A stretch of DNA of 23,355 nucleotides from an uncultured Collinsella sp. (GTDB lineage: Bacteria > Actinomycetota > Coriobacteriia > Coriobacteriales > Coriobacteriaceae), in NCBI GenBank assembly GCA_902493615.1, contig CABUQK010000014.1, forward strand, positions 1 through 23,355. The letters run 5' to 3'. Below are positions 1 through 7,336 of this stretch, piece by piece (the stretch's first letter is position 1; each line of letters opens with the position of its first letter). The notes below the pieces were generated by a model, which was given only the letters and a program-made list of their open reading frames with translations, did not search any database and was not told the DNA's origin. A program made the position numbers and the translations under genes.

Positions 1-39
1 ACGCCATCTTTTATCAGCCAACTCGCTGAAGTACGGTGA
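1..39 (+). other. possible 3' end of an unseen upstream gene
   Basis: Reading frame 1 is open from the left edge to a TGA at 37-39 and would encode a 12-residue C-terminus (TPSFISQLAEVR). The stretch is too short to recognise, and an open frame this short occurs by chance, so this is only a possibility. The inverted repeat that starts at 44 would then lie directly behind this gene. Confidence 0.15.
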
Positions 40-43
40 CGAA

Positions 44-135
44 GGCGCAAGGCCGGGAGGGGTTATCTAAGCCGACATCCCGCAGCCGCGAAGCGGCGAG
101 GACGTCGGCTTAGATAACCCCGCAGGCCTTGCGCC
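44..135. repeat. long two-level inverted repeat
   Basis: An 18-bp perfect stem (59-76 with 104-121) sits inside a second 11-bp stem (44-54 with 125-135, arm GGCGCAAGGCC), and a 5-bp GCCGC/GCGGC hairpin caps the centre (85-97). Only 3-4 unpaired bases separate the two main stems. No run of T follows either arm, so it is not a classical intrinsic terminator. It lies 13 bp beyond the stop of the stress-protein gene. It may be a REP/BIME-like palindrome or a 3' structure shared by converging transcripts. Confidence 0.75.
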
Positions 136-148
136 GACGGGAAGGAAC

Positions 149-586
149 CTACTTCACGACCAAGATGTCGCAGTCCGTGTTGCGCAGCAGGAACGTCGAA
201 ATCGAACCCAGCAGCGCATACTTGATCGAGGACAGGCCGCGGGCGCCGCAGAGCACCAGGTCGGGCTTAACCACGTCGAGCATCTCGTCCTTAAGCGTCT
301 CGCGAATGCGGCCGGCGCGAATCATGACCTCGACCTCGGGGATGTCGGGATTGGCCTTAGCCTCTTCGAGCTGCTTGGCGATGGAGTTCTTAAATGCCTC
401 CTCTAGGCCGTTGACCAGATCGACCGGATAGGAACCGGCGCTCTCGAGCGCCGTGGAATCGATAACGTGGCCGATGATTAGCTTGGCGCCGTTGTTCGCG
501 GCGACCTTGATGGCGCGTGCGAGCACAAAATCCTGCTGCTCAGTACCATCGAGTGAAACAAATACCTTGGTGTAGCCCTCGTTCAT
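149..586 (-). CDS. universal stress protein (UspA family)
   Basis: Predicted cytosolic single-domain Usp protein of 145 residues, the usual length for the family. The N-terminus (KVFVSLDGTEQQDFVLARA) fits the first strand and nucleotide-binding Asp of the fold. Near the C-terminus, CGARG followed by nine residues and GS matches the G-2X-G-9X-G(S/T) motif of ATP-binding Usp proteins. The ATG at 586 is set by AAGGAGGA on the minus strand (complement of 591-598), five bases upstream. It stands alone, divergent from uppP. Members of this family raise tolerance to starvation, redox or other stress, but the specific role cannot be read from sequence. A long inverted repeat lies just downstream. Confidence 0.93.
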   Translation of the reverse strand: MNEGYTKVFVSLDGTEQQDFVLARAIKVAANNGAKLIIGHVIDSTALESAGSYPVDLVNGLEEAFKNSIAKQLEEAKANPDIPEVEVMIRAGRIRETLKDEMLDVVKPDLVLCGARGLSSIKYALLGSISTFLLRNTDCDILVVK

Positions 587-833
587 GGTTTCCTCCTTGG
601 TCTATCGCACGGGCGCGGGGCTCGTGCATCGGGCGGGCGCGGGCGCGTTGGCCGCCGAAGACTTTATCTTGTTGCAGTTATACCCAAGGATTTGGGTTTG
701 ACCGCTCGCAATTCTGTGAACGGACGAGTTTTTTGGTAAGGGTGGGCGCAGACGCGCCCGAACGGTTGATAATGGGACATCGCCCGCACCGTCCGCAGAA
801 CAATATCGGCGGGTGTCTAACGAGGGGGTCCCT
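587..833. other. divergent intergenic region, stress protein / uppP
   Basis: The 247 bp between the two divergent starts hold the ribosome sites of both genes. On the plus strand a GATAAT (768-773) could be a -10 element for uppP, about 60 nt before its start, but no convincing -35 is visible. Just upstream is a 6-bp hairpin (744-749 with 754-759). A second small hairpin, ACCCAA/TTGGGT, lies near 683-698. I see no further gene. Confidence 0.4.
822..828 (+). promoter_or_regulatory. ribosome binding site deciding the uppP TTG start
   Basis: GAGGGGG lies five bases before TTG 834. The alternative in-frame GTG at 813 has no purine-rich site ahead of it, and this site would fall inside its coding sequence. 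Confidence 0.6.
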
Positions 834-1814
834 TTGGATATCATCGAGCTTCTAAAATCTGCCTTCATGGGCCTGGTCGAGGGCATCACCGAATGGCTGC
901 CTGTTTCGTCGACCGGTCACATGATCTTGGTGGACGAGTTCGTCAAGATGAACGTGAGCGAGACGTTCTGGAATATGTTCCTGGTCGTGATTCAGCTCGG
1001 CGCCATTCTGGCCGTCTGTGTGCTGTTCTTCCATGAGCTCAATCCGTTCTCGCCCAGCAAGGGCAAGGAGGGCCGTCGCGACACCTGGGTGCTGTGGAGC
1101 AAGATTGTGCTCGGCTGCATTCCCGCCGCGGCGATCGGCCTGCCGCTCAACGACTGGATGGAGGAGCATTTCTACAATGCTCCCGTCGTGGCGCTGGCGC
1201 TCATTGTGTACGGCGTGCTGTTTATCGTGATCGAGAACTGGCGCGCGAACAAGCGCGAGGAAATGGCCGTTGCCGGTTCGTTTGGTTCGCGTGCTGTGGT
1301 GTCGGGCGGACGTCCCGCCGGTGCGCACTTTGCGGCGCCTGCCGCGGCTACCGCTGAGGATGAGGACGATGACGAGAATCTGGACTTTGGCTCCATCGCC
1401 ACACTCGAGGACCTGAGCTGGAAGACTGCGCTGGGTATCGGCTGCTTCCAGGTGCTTTCGCTGGTGCCTGGTACGTCTCGCTCCGGTTCTACCATCATCG
1501 GCGGCCTGCTTTTGGGCTGCACGCGTTCGGTGGCGTCCAAGTTTACGTTCTTCTTGGCCATTCCCGTCATGTTTGGCGCGAGTGCGCTCAAGCTGGTCAA
1601 GTACTTCATCAAGGGCGGCACGTTCGGTGCCAACGAGGTCGCTATCCTGGGCGTGGGCTGCGTTGTGGCCTTTGTGGTTTCGCTCATCGCCATCAAGTGG
1701 CTCATGGGCTTCGTCCGCCGTCACGACTTCAAGTGCTTCGGTGTCTACCGCATCATCCTGGGCATCGTGGTGCTTGCGTACTTCTTCGTCTTGGAGCCGA
1801 TGCTCGGCCTCTAA
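834..1814 (+). CDS. uppP: undecaprenyl-diphosphatase UppP (BacA)
   Basis: Integral membrane phosphatase that converts undecaprenyl diphosphate to the monophosphate, recycling the lipid carrier for peptidoglycan. High-level bacitracin tolerance is a known consequence of this family. The N-terminal EGITEWLPVSSTGHM carries the conserved acidic ExxxE region, and PGTSRSGST is the second catalytic signature with its essential Arg and Ser. Several hydrophobic segments follow. The protein is about 326 residues, longer than the usual ~270, because of an Ala/Gly and Asp/Glu-rich insertion at about residues 141-187 (AEDEDDDENLD) in a loop before the second signature. I chose TTG 834 over GTG 813 for its ribosome site and because the family starts close to the ExxxE motif. 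A strong terminator follows, so it is probably monocistronic. Confidence 0.95.
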   Translation: MDIIELLKSAFMGLVEGITEWLPVSSTGHMILVDEFVKMNVSETFWNMFLVVIQLGAILAVCVLFFHELNPFSPSKGKEGRRDTWVLWSKIVLGCIPAAAIGLPLNDWMEEHFYNAPVVALALIVYGVLFIVIENWRANKREEMAVAGSFGSRAVVSGGRPAGAHFAAPAAATAEDEDDDENLDFGSIATLEDLSWKTALGIGCFQVLSLVPGTSRSGSTIIGGLLLGCTRSVASKFTFFLAIPVMFGASALKLVKYFIKGGTFGANEVAILGVGCVVAFVVSLIAIKWLMGFVRRHDFKCFGVYRIILGIVVLAYFFVLEPMLGL

Positions 1815-1858
1815 CTTAGTCGACGCTGCGCGGCGGCCGGGGCGACAACTTGTCATTC

Positions 1859-1900
1859 AAAGGGGGTGGCATGACCAAAAGGTCTATGCCGCCCCCTTTT
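1859..1900 (+). terminator. intrinsic terminator of uppP
   Basis: The stem pairs AAAGGGGG with CCCCCTTT, then GGCAT with ATGCC and GACC with GGTC (one T bulge, one G-U pair). It closes on an AAAA loop and ends in four T. It lies 44 bp after the uppP stop. Confidence 0.85.
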
Positions 1901-2054
1901 CATGCCAATTTGTTCGCCCTGGCCGCCGCTCGCTGCTGCTGCCATGACATCGGCGGTTTCGTGATTGCCAATAGATTGGTACAAAGTAACCTGACCCCAT
2001 TGCGCCAAATCCGCTGGGCGGGCCCGATTGTGGCGGACGGAGTCGTGGTGTGAT

Positions 2055-2085
2055 TTGCGTCGGTGTCCGCGCGGCTCGGTATACT
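2055..2085 (+). promoter_or_regulatory. candidate pcrA promoter
   Basis: TTGCGT (2055-2060) and TATACT (2080-2085) are separated by 19 bp, about 60 nt before the start. The -10 is good, but the spacer is longer than ideal. Confidence 0.4.
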
Positions 2086-2146
2086 GGTACGGCTCAAACT
2101 ATGGCGCCGCCCGCAGGCGCGCCGTCCGTCAGATGAGGAGTCGCCC

Positions 2147-5047
2147 ATGACCCAGCCCTTGCCCTGGGAAAAGAATGTCGCGGTACCTGTGCCGCCCGCG
2201 CCGGAACCCGTGCCGCTCGATGCATACACCGCCCCTGCTGCGCCGGAGCCCGAGCTCGTTCCGCTCGACATCTACGACGCTCCCGCGCCGGCGCCCAAGC
2301 CCGCCAAGCCGCTCGTCGACATCGACAGCCTTAATCCCGCTCAGCGCGAGGCGGTCCTGACCACCGAGGGCCCGCTGCTGGTCCTTGCCGGCGCCGGCTC
2401 GGGCAAGACCCGCGTCTTGACCTTCCGTATCGCACATATGCTCGGCGACCTGGGCGTTAAGCCCTGGCAGATCCTTGCCATCACGTTTACCAACAAGGCC
2501 GCGGCCGAGATGCGTGAGCGTCTGGCGGCACTCATTCCCAGCGGCACCCGTGGCATGTGGGTATGCACCTTCCATGCCATGTGCGTGCGTATGCTGCGCG
2601 AGGACGCCGACCTGCTGGGATACACCGGTCAGTTCACCATCTACGATGACGATGACTCAAAGCGCATGGTGCGCGACATTATGCAGGCGCTCGGTATCGA
2701 GCAAAAGCAGTTCCCCATCAACATGATCCGCAGCAAGATCAGCTCGGCCAAAAACGCCATGATCGGCCCCGAGGACATGCTCAAATCCGCCGACAGCCCC
2801 AATGACAAAAAGGCCGCGCAGGTCTACCTGGAGCTGGAACGCCGCCTGCGCGCCGCCAACGCGATGGACTTCGACGACCTGCTCGTGCGCACGCTCGAGC
2901 TGCTGCGCACCCGCCCCGAGGTGCTCGATAAGTACCAAGAGCGTTTCCGCTACATTAGCGTCGACGAGTATCAGGACACCAACCACGTCCAGTACGAGAT
3001 CGCCAACCTGCTGGCCGCCAAGTACCAAAACCTCATGGTCGTGGGCGACGATGACCAGTCCATTTATAGCTGGCGCGGCGCCGACATCACCAACATCCTG
3101 GACTTTGAGAAGGACTTTAAAAACTGCAAGACCGTCAAGCTGGAGCAGAACTATCGCTCCACGGGTCATATCCTGAGCGCCGCCAATGCCGTTGTTCGCC
3201 ATAACTCGCAGCGCAAGGACAAGCGCCTGTTTACGGCCGAGGGCGACGGCGAGAAGATTCAGGCCTTCCAGGCAAGCGATGAGCGCGACGAGGGCCGCTG
3301 GATTGCTGGCGAGATCGAAAAGCTGCATTCCAAGGGCACGAGCTACGACGACATCGCCGTGTTCTACCGCACCAACGCCCAGTCGCGTATTCTCGAAGAT
3401 ATGTTCCTGCGCGCGGGCGTGCCCTACAAGATCGTGGGCGGCACGCGATTCTTCGACCGTGCCGAGATCCGCGACGTCATGGCTTACCTCAAGATGATTG
3501 TGAACCCGGCCGACGAGATGAGCGTCAAGCGCGTCATCAACACGCCGCGCCGCGGCATCGGCTCCACCTCGATCCAAAAGATCGAGCAGCTGGCGCGCGA
3601 CAACCGTTGTTCGTTCTTCCAGGCTTGTGAGATCGCAACAGCCGAGACGGGCATGTTTAGCGCCAAGGTGCGCAACGGCCTGTCGAGCTTTGTGGCGCTG
3701 GTGCGCGAGGGTCGCCGCATGGACGGCGAGCTCAAGGACGTCGTCGAGATGATCGTCGATAAGACGGGCCTGCTGCAGGCTTTCCGCGCCGAGGGCACCA
3801 TGGAGTCCGAGAGCCGCGCCGAGAACATCCAGGAATTCCTGGGCGTCGCCGCCGAATTTGAGGAGACGCACGAGGATATCGAAGGTACGCTCGAGAGCTT
3901 GGAAGAGCTGCGCGCTGCCGGTGTTGCCGATGTGCCTGCTAGCGCCGAGCCCGAGCCTGTCGTGGTGAGCGCGCCTGCGCCCGAACCGGGGCCATCTGCC
4001 CCGGTATCCTCGTTTGAGGCGCTCGTTGGCGCGCGTGACGCCGCGGGCTCCAATCCGCTCGATAGCTTGGCCGCTCCGGCGCTGTCTCCGCAGGATGCCC
4101 TGGCCGCCGCCATCGCGGGCAACGCGTATGCCGCGCCGACGGAGATGCCGGCGGGTGCCGTGCATGCCGACGAGATCGAGCGCACCTACGGTCCGCTCAC
4201 CTGTAAGGCGCTGCCGGCGCTCATGGAGTGGCTGGCCCTGCGCTCCGACTTGGATTCCCTGGCCGGCGAGACGCATGCCATTACCATGATGACCATCCAC
4301 TCCGCCAAGGGCCTGGAGTTCCCGGCGGTGTTCGTGGCCGGCATGGAGGAGGGTATCTTCCCGCACGTGCACGACTTTGGCGGTAGTGACGATCCGGGCA
4401 AGCTCGAGGAGGAGCGTCGCTTGGCCTACGTCGCCATCACGCGTGCTCGCAAGCGCCTGTTCCTGACCTATGCGGCCACGCGTCGCACCTACGGCTCGAC
4501 CTCTGCCAACCCGCGCTCGCGCTTCCTCAACGAGATTCCGTTTGAGGATATCGAGTTTAGCGGCATCGGTTCTGCCGGTTTTGAGGGCACGGGCTGGGAG
4601 AAGCGCGGCGACCGTCACGGCACCTTTGGCTCGGGCATGGGCTCGGATATGTACGGCGGCAAGGTGTTTGGCTCGCATACGCGCTCGACCGGCGGTTCCG
4701 GTTCGCGCGGCGGATCGAGCTTTGACGATTTCTTTGGCGGCAGCAGTTACGGGACCGAGCGCCATCGTGGGGTTTCGCCTGACGCCGGCCGTGTTGCCTC
4801 GACTTTTGGTTCGGGCGCGTCGCGAGCCAAAAAGCCGTCTTCCAAGGTGTCCCCGACGGTGGAGCGCAAGGTCGATCGTGCCAGCGCATCGCAAGACTTT
4901 GCCGCGGGCGATACCGTGAGTCATAAGACCTTTGGCACGGGCACCGTGATCTCGGTCGCCGGAGACATGATTGAGGTCCAATTCGAAAAGACCGGCCAGA
5001 CCAAAAAGCTAATGAAAGGCTTCGCGCCGATCGTCAAGCTGTCGTGA
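2147..5047 (+). CDS. pcrA: ATP-dependent DNA helicase PcrA/UvrD (SF1A)
   Basis: 3'-5' helicase for nucleotide excision and mismatch-related repair, removal of recombinase filaments and conflicts with transcription. All SF1A motifs are present in order: Q motif LNPAQREAV, Walker A AGAGSGKT (about 81-88), Ia ITFTNKAAAEMRER, Walker B VDEYQDTN (about 272-279), III GDDDQSIYSWRGA, IV LEQNYRS, V TIHSAKGLEFPAVF (about 716) and VI RRLAYVAITRARKR. The C-terminus (about 919-966, GDTVSHKTFGTGTVISV) is the Tudor-like domain that in PcrA binds RNA polymerase. At 966 residues it is far longer than the usual ~740. The extra length is a Pro/Ala-rich N-terminal tail, a ~100-residue insertion in domain 2B (about 589-688) and a Gly/Ser-rich linker (about 805-915). 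ATG 2147 follows AGGAG (2136-2140) by six bases. Confidence 0.96.
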   Translation: MTQPLPWEKNVAVPVPPAPEPVPLDAYTAPAAPEPELVPLDIYDAPAPAPKPAKPLVDIDSLNPAQREAVLTTEGPLLVLAGAGSGKTRVLTFRIAHMLGDLGVKPWQILAITFTNKAAAEMRERLAALIPSGTRGMWVCTFHAMCVRMLREDADLLGYTGQFTIYDDDDSKRMVRDIMQALGIEQKQFPINMIRSKISSAKNAMIGPEDMLKSADSPNDKKAAQVYLELERRLRAANAMDFDDLLVRTLELLRTRPEVLDKYQERFRYISVDEYQDTNHVQYEIANLLAAKYQNLMVVGDDDQSIYSWRGADITNILDFEKDFKNCKTVKLEQNYRSTGHILSAANAVVRHNSQRKDKRLFTAEGDGEKIQAFQASDERDEGRWIAGEIEKLHSKGTSYDDIAVFYRTNAQSRILEDMFLRAGVPYKIVGGTRFFDRAEIRDVMAYLKMIVNPADEMSVKRVINTPRRGIGSTSIQKIEQLARDNRCSFFQACEIATAETGMFSAKVRNGLSSFVALVREGRRMDGELKDVVEMIVDKTGLLQAFRAEGTMESESRAENIQEFLGVAAEFEETHEDIEGTLESLEELRAAGVADVPASAEPEPVVVSAPAPEPGPSAPVSSFEALVGARDAAGSNPLDSLAAPALSPQDALAAAIAGNAYAAPTEMPAGAVHADEIERTYGPLTCKALPALMEWLALRSDLDSLAGETHAITMMTIHSAKGLEFPAVFVAGMEEGIFPHVHDFGGSDDPGKLEEERRLAYVAITRARKRLFLTYAATRRTYGSTSANPRSRFLNEIPFEDIEFSGIGSAGFEGTGWEKRGDRHGTFGSGMGSDMYGGKVFGSHTRSTGGSGSRGGSSFDDFFGGSSYGTERHRGVSPDAGRVASTFGSGASRAKKPSSKVSPTVERKVDRASASQDFAAGDTVSHKTFGTGTVISVAGDMIEVQFEKTGQTKKLMKGFAPIVKLS

Positions 5048-5054
5048 TCCCGGC

Positions 5055-5184
5055 GGACCTGGGCGGGCGTATAGGGCAACATCGCCTGCTCGGACAGTCC
5101 TGCGCAAGACGGAGAGCACATTAAGTGCTCTCCTTTGCGTGCGGAACTCGCGATCGATGTTGCCCTATGCGCCCGCCCAGGTCC
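5055..5184. repeat. 130-nt cruciform-like inverted repeat
   Basis: Arms of 30 nt (5055-5084 and 5155-5184) are complementary at 29 positions, with one G-U wobble; the left arm begins GGACCTGGGCGGGCG. Between them are CGCAA/TTGCG (5103-5107 with 5135-5139) and a 9-bp hairpin GGAGAGCAC/GTGCTCTCC (5111-5119 with 5125-5133) with loop ATTAA. It begins 7 bp after the pcrA stop. No T run follows the right arm, so it is better described as a palindromic repeat or 3' stability structure than as a standard terminator. Confidence 0.8.
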
Positions 5185-5263
5185 TTAGTTAAGGTTGCTT
5201 GCGAACATCGCTTTGCTCGTCCGCTTTTTTGATCTGGAGAGCCGGGTGGGCTGATATATATGG

Positions 5264-5303
5264 ACAAGGGGCTCCCCCGTTGGTGGACGGGGGAGCCCCT
5301 TGT
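5264..5303. terminator. 17-bp stem-loop behind manA
   Basis: A perfect 17-bp stem (5264-5280 with 5287-5303, arm ACAAGGGGCTCCCCCGT) closes on a 6-nt loop. It lies 23 bp beyond the manA stop on the minus strand. The T-rich tail is weak on both sides, but stem strength and placement between the converging pcrA and manA genes suggest a bidirectional terminator. Confidence 0.7.
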
Positions 5304-5326
5304 TGCGTTTGGGTTGTTGGTGCGAT

Positions 5327-6259
5327 CTACAGATGCGAGACGATCAGTTCCATCTTGCCTTCGAGGTCGATGGAGCTGACGGTGCTCGGGGCCAGCAGGT
5401 GGCTTCCCTTGTGGACGGGGTCGCCGCAGACGGTGCCTTCGCCGTCGATGACCGACAGGCACATGAAGGGCCAGCGCTGGTCGAGGGTCTTGCTGCCGTT
5501 GACGCGCACGCGATCGACGGTGTAGCAGGGGTTGGACTCGAGCTCGGTCACGCCGTCCACCTCGGGCGCGGTCACCGTGCCGTCGGTCGGAGCCTGAGCA
5601 TCAAAGTCGATGCAGTCGAGGCTCTGCTCAATGTGCAGCGGGCGCAGCTTTCCGTCGGTGCCGGGACGGTCGTAGTCGTACAGGCGATATGTCACGTCGC
5701 TCGACTGCTGCGTCTCCAGAATCAGCGTGCCGGTCTTGATGGCGTGAACGGTGCCGGAGTCGATCTGGAAAAAGTCTCCCTTGTGAATCGGCAGCACGTT
5801 GAGCATCTCGTCCCAACGGCCCCCCTCGATCATCTGCGCGGCCTCGGCGCGGTCGTGCGCGCGCTGGCCGACGATGATCGTGGCACCGGGCTCGCAGTCC
5901 AGTACATACCAGCACTCGGTTTTGCCCAGGCTGCCGTTCTCGTGCTTGGCGGCGTACTCGTCGTTGGGATGAATCTGGATCGAAAGGTCGTCCTTGGCGT
6001 CCAGAATCTTGATGAGCAGCGGGAACTCCTTGCCCTCGCAGTTGCCAAAGAGCTCGCGGTGCTCGGCCCACAGCCACGACAGCGTGTGGCCGGTGTACGG
6101 TCCCTCCGCAATCTGGCAGTCGCCGTTGGGATGGGCCGAGATGGCCCAGCACTCACCGATGGGACCTTCGGGAATGTCGTAGCCAAATACGGTTTCGAGT
6201 TGACGGCCGCCCCAGATTTTCTCGTGGAAGATCGGCGTCAGTTTAATCAAATCGGACAT
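5327..6259 (-). CDS. manA: mannose-6-phosphate isomerase, class I
   Basis: Zinc enzyme interconverting mannose 6-phosphate and fructose 6-phosphate, which links mannose use and GDP-mannose synthesis to glycolysis. The 310-residue protein matches the short bacterial ManA type. It opens LTPIFHEKIWGGRQLETVFG, then carries QIHPND (zinc ligands Gln95 and His97), Glu115 within GKTECWY, and SGTVHAI (His172). Two ATGs compete: 6265 and 6259. GGGGG on the minus strand (complement of 6267-6271) lies seven bases from 6259 but is almost adjacent to 6265, so I chose 6259; the longer form would add only Met-Asn. The gene starts 74 bp after the GntR-family regulator on the same strand and may be cotranscribed with it. 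Confidence 0.94.
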   Translation of the reverse strand: MSDLIKLTPIFHEKIWGGRQLETVFGYDIPEGPIGECWAISAHPNGDCQIAEGPYTGHTLSWLWAEHRELFGNCEGKEFPLLIKILDAKDDLSIQIHPNDEYAAKHENGSLGKTECWYVLDCEPGATIIVGQRAHDRAEAAQMIEGGRWDEMLNVLPIHKGDFFQIDSGTVHAIKTGTLILETQQSSDVTYRLYDYDRPGTDGKLRPLHIEQSLDCIDFDAQAPTDGTVTAPEVDGVTELESNPCYTVDRVRVNGSKTLDQRWPFMCLSVIDGEGTVCGDPVHKGSHLLAPSTVSSIDLEGKMELIVSHL

Positions 6260-6333
6260 GTTCATACCCCCATTGTGCTGCGTGGGCGCCGCGTAAAACT
6301 GTTCAAAACGAGCGCCTGTATGACTACAAAAAC

Positions 6334-7053
6334 CTATGCCAATGTTACGTTGTGCAACTCAAAGCGGTCGCCAACGTTGCGCGAGACCGAATACTCAAAG
6401 GCGGCGCCGCTGTCCAAAAAGCCAATCTGCTTGAGCTCGAGCAGGGGAGAGCCAGGTTTGGTGTCCAGGCGCTCAGCTTCTTCCTTGGTTGCTGCCACGG
6501 CGCGAATGGTACGGTGGAAGCTCGAAATCTTCAGCCCACATTGCTCGCGGACAAAGCGGTAGACCGATCCGTACAGGTCCTTCTTTTTAAGGCCCGGAAT
6601 CAGCTCGAGGGGCATGTAGGTGTACTCGATAACGATGGGCTTCTCATCGGCCTGACGCACGCGCACGATGTGATAGGCAAAGTCATCCTCGGCAATTCCC
6701 AGCTGGGCTGCGATGTCCGCTGGTGGATTAACAATCGAGAAATCGTAGACCACCGAGGTCACCTTCTCCCCGCGGTGCTCATACGAAAAACCCTGGGCAC
6801 GGTCGTTTTTGCCCTGGAAAAACGCCTGGCCGGGAAGCCCCGCCGTGTCCTTAACGTAGGTACCCGATCCACGACGGCTGGTAATAAGACCTTCCTCGGT
6901 GATTTGCTCGATAGCTCGTTTGACGGTGATTTTGGAAACGCTATAGAGCTCGCAGAACTCAACGACGGTGGGAAGCTTGTCGCCCGGCTTTAGAGCGCCG
7001 TTCTCGATGCTTCGACGGATATCCGCAGCTACCGCCTCGTATTTTGGGATCAC
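6334..7053 (-). CDS. GntR-family regulator, HutC type with UTRA domain
   Basis: Predicted transcription factor of 239 residues. The N-terminal winged helix (about 1-70: YEAVAADIRRSIENGALKPG, DKLPTVVEFCELYSVSKITV, then RGSGTYVKD) is the GntR fold. The rest is a UTRA effector domain with the usual LIPGLKKKDLYGSVYRFVRE and LLELKQIGFLDSGAAFEYS features, which in relatives binds sugar phosphates or similar ligands. The start ATG 7053 is preceded by GGAAAGGAGGTT on the minus strand. It lies upstream of manA on the same strand and divergent from a ROK sugar kinase, so control of hexose or amino-sugar genes is likely. The ligand is not known. A palindrome at 7174-7185 is a candidate operator. Confidence 0.93.
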   Translation of the reverse strand: MIPKYEAVAADIRRSIENGALKPGDKLPTVVEFCELYSVSKITVKRAIEQITEEGLITSRRGSGTYVKDTAGLPGQAFFQGKNDRAQGFSYEHRGEKVTSVVYDFSIVNPPADIAAQLGIAEDDFAYHIVRVRQADEKPIVIEYTYMPLELIPGLKKKDLYGSVYRFVREQCGLKISSFHRTIRAVAATKEEAERLDTKPGSPLLELKQIGFLDSGAAFEYSVSRNVGDRFELHNVTLA

Positions 7054-7089
7054 GGAACCTCCTTTCCAACCTGATTGAGTATAAAAGAA

Positions 7090-7095
7090 AGTATA
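7090..7095 (-). promoter_or_regulatory. candidate -10 element of the GntR gene
   Basis: TATACT on the minus strand lies 36 nt before the start codon in an AT-rich stretch. The matching -35 (AATAGG, complement of 7113-7118) is poor. Confidence 0.35.
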
Positions 7096-7173
7096 GTTAA
7101 CACCTAAGCATCCCTATTAATATATTTAAAAAGTTCGAGAAAGATATAATTAAAAGTCGCTTCGCATATAAAC

Positions 7174-7185
7174 TAGAGCGCTCTA
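7174..7185. promoter_or_regulatory. candidate operator palindrome
   Basis: TAGAGCGCTCTA is a perfect 12-bp palindrome in the AT-rich divergent region between the GntR regulator and the ROK kinase. Short perfect palindromes of this kind are typical of dimeric GntR-family sites. That this regulator binds it is inference. Confidence 0.35.
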
Positions 7186-7241
7186 AATAGATAAACATCT
7201 GAGTAATGTCGTGTTAAGCGGCCATTCGCGTTTTCCCAGAT

Positions 7242-7283
7242 AAAACCTGCCAAAACAAACCTGTCCCTTTTTGGCAGGTTTTT
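7242..7283. terminator. perfect 14-bp hairpin upstream of the ROK kinase
   Basis: AAAACCTGCCAAAA (7242-7255) pairs fully with 7269-7282 around a 13-nt loop. The right arm runs into five T, and the left arm gives four U on the minus transcript. No gene ends here on either strand. It may insulate the divergent promoters or act as an attenuator for transcripts starting in the AT-rich region. Confidence 0.6.
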
Positions 7284-7296
7284 GCCTTGGGAGCGG

Positions 7297-7302
7297 TACC
7301 AT
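7297..7302 (+). promoter_or_regulatory. candidate -10 element of the ROK kinase gene
   Basis: TACCAT preceded by GG lies 34 nt before the start. TTGGCA (7271-7276) could be the -35, but at 20 bp the spacer is long. Confidence 0.3.
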
Positions 7303-7336
7303 ACAGGCAATGTTTAGACGAGAAAGGTGGGCTCCC

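Larger units (their letters stand above)
1815..2146. other. intergenic region uppP to pcrA
   Basis: The 332 bp hold the uppP terminator (1859-1900), a candidate pcrA promoter (2055-2085) and a leader of about 60 nt. The pcrA frame is open back to GTG 2063, but translation more likely begins at ATG 2147. I see no other gene or repeat. Confidence 0.5.

Noticed and set aside
852..1856. 334-residue open frame on the minus strand over uppP
   Set aside because: Composition is His/Arg/Asp-rich without recognisable motifs, as expected from the antisense of GC-rich codons, and it covers a clear UppP gene.
2063..2146. N-terminal extension of PcrA to GTG 2063
   Set aside because: It would start upstream of the candidate -10, and AGGAG lies in front of ATG 2147.
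2657..4981. 774-residue open frame antisense to pcrA
   Set aside because: Shadow frame: all helicase motifs are on the plus strand and the antisense product has no domain.
5300..6562. 420-residue plus-strand open frame over manA
   Set aside because: Antisense of a clear ManA with metal ligands. It has no motif and runs into the GntR gene.
7271..7336. N-terminal extension of the ROK kinase to GTG 7271
   Set aside because: The extension starts in the right arm of a terminator-like hairpin and overlaps the promoter and ribosome site. ATG 7337 has a proper ribosome site and matches the family start.
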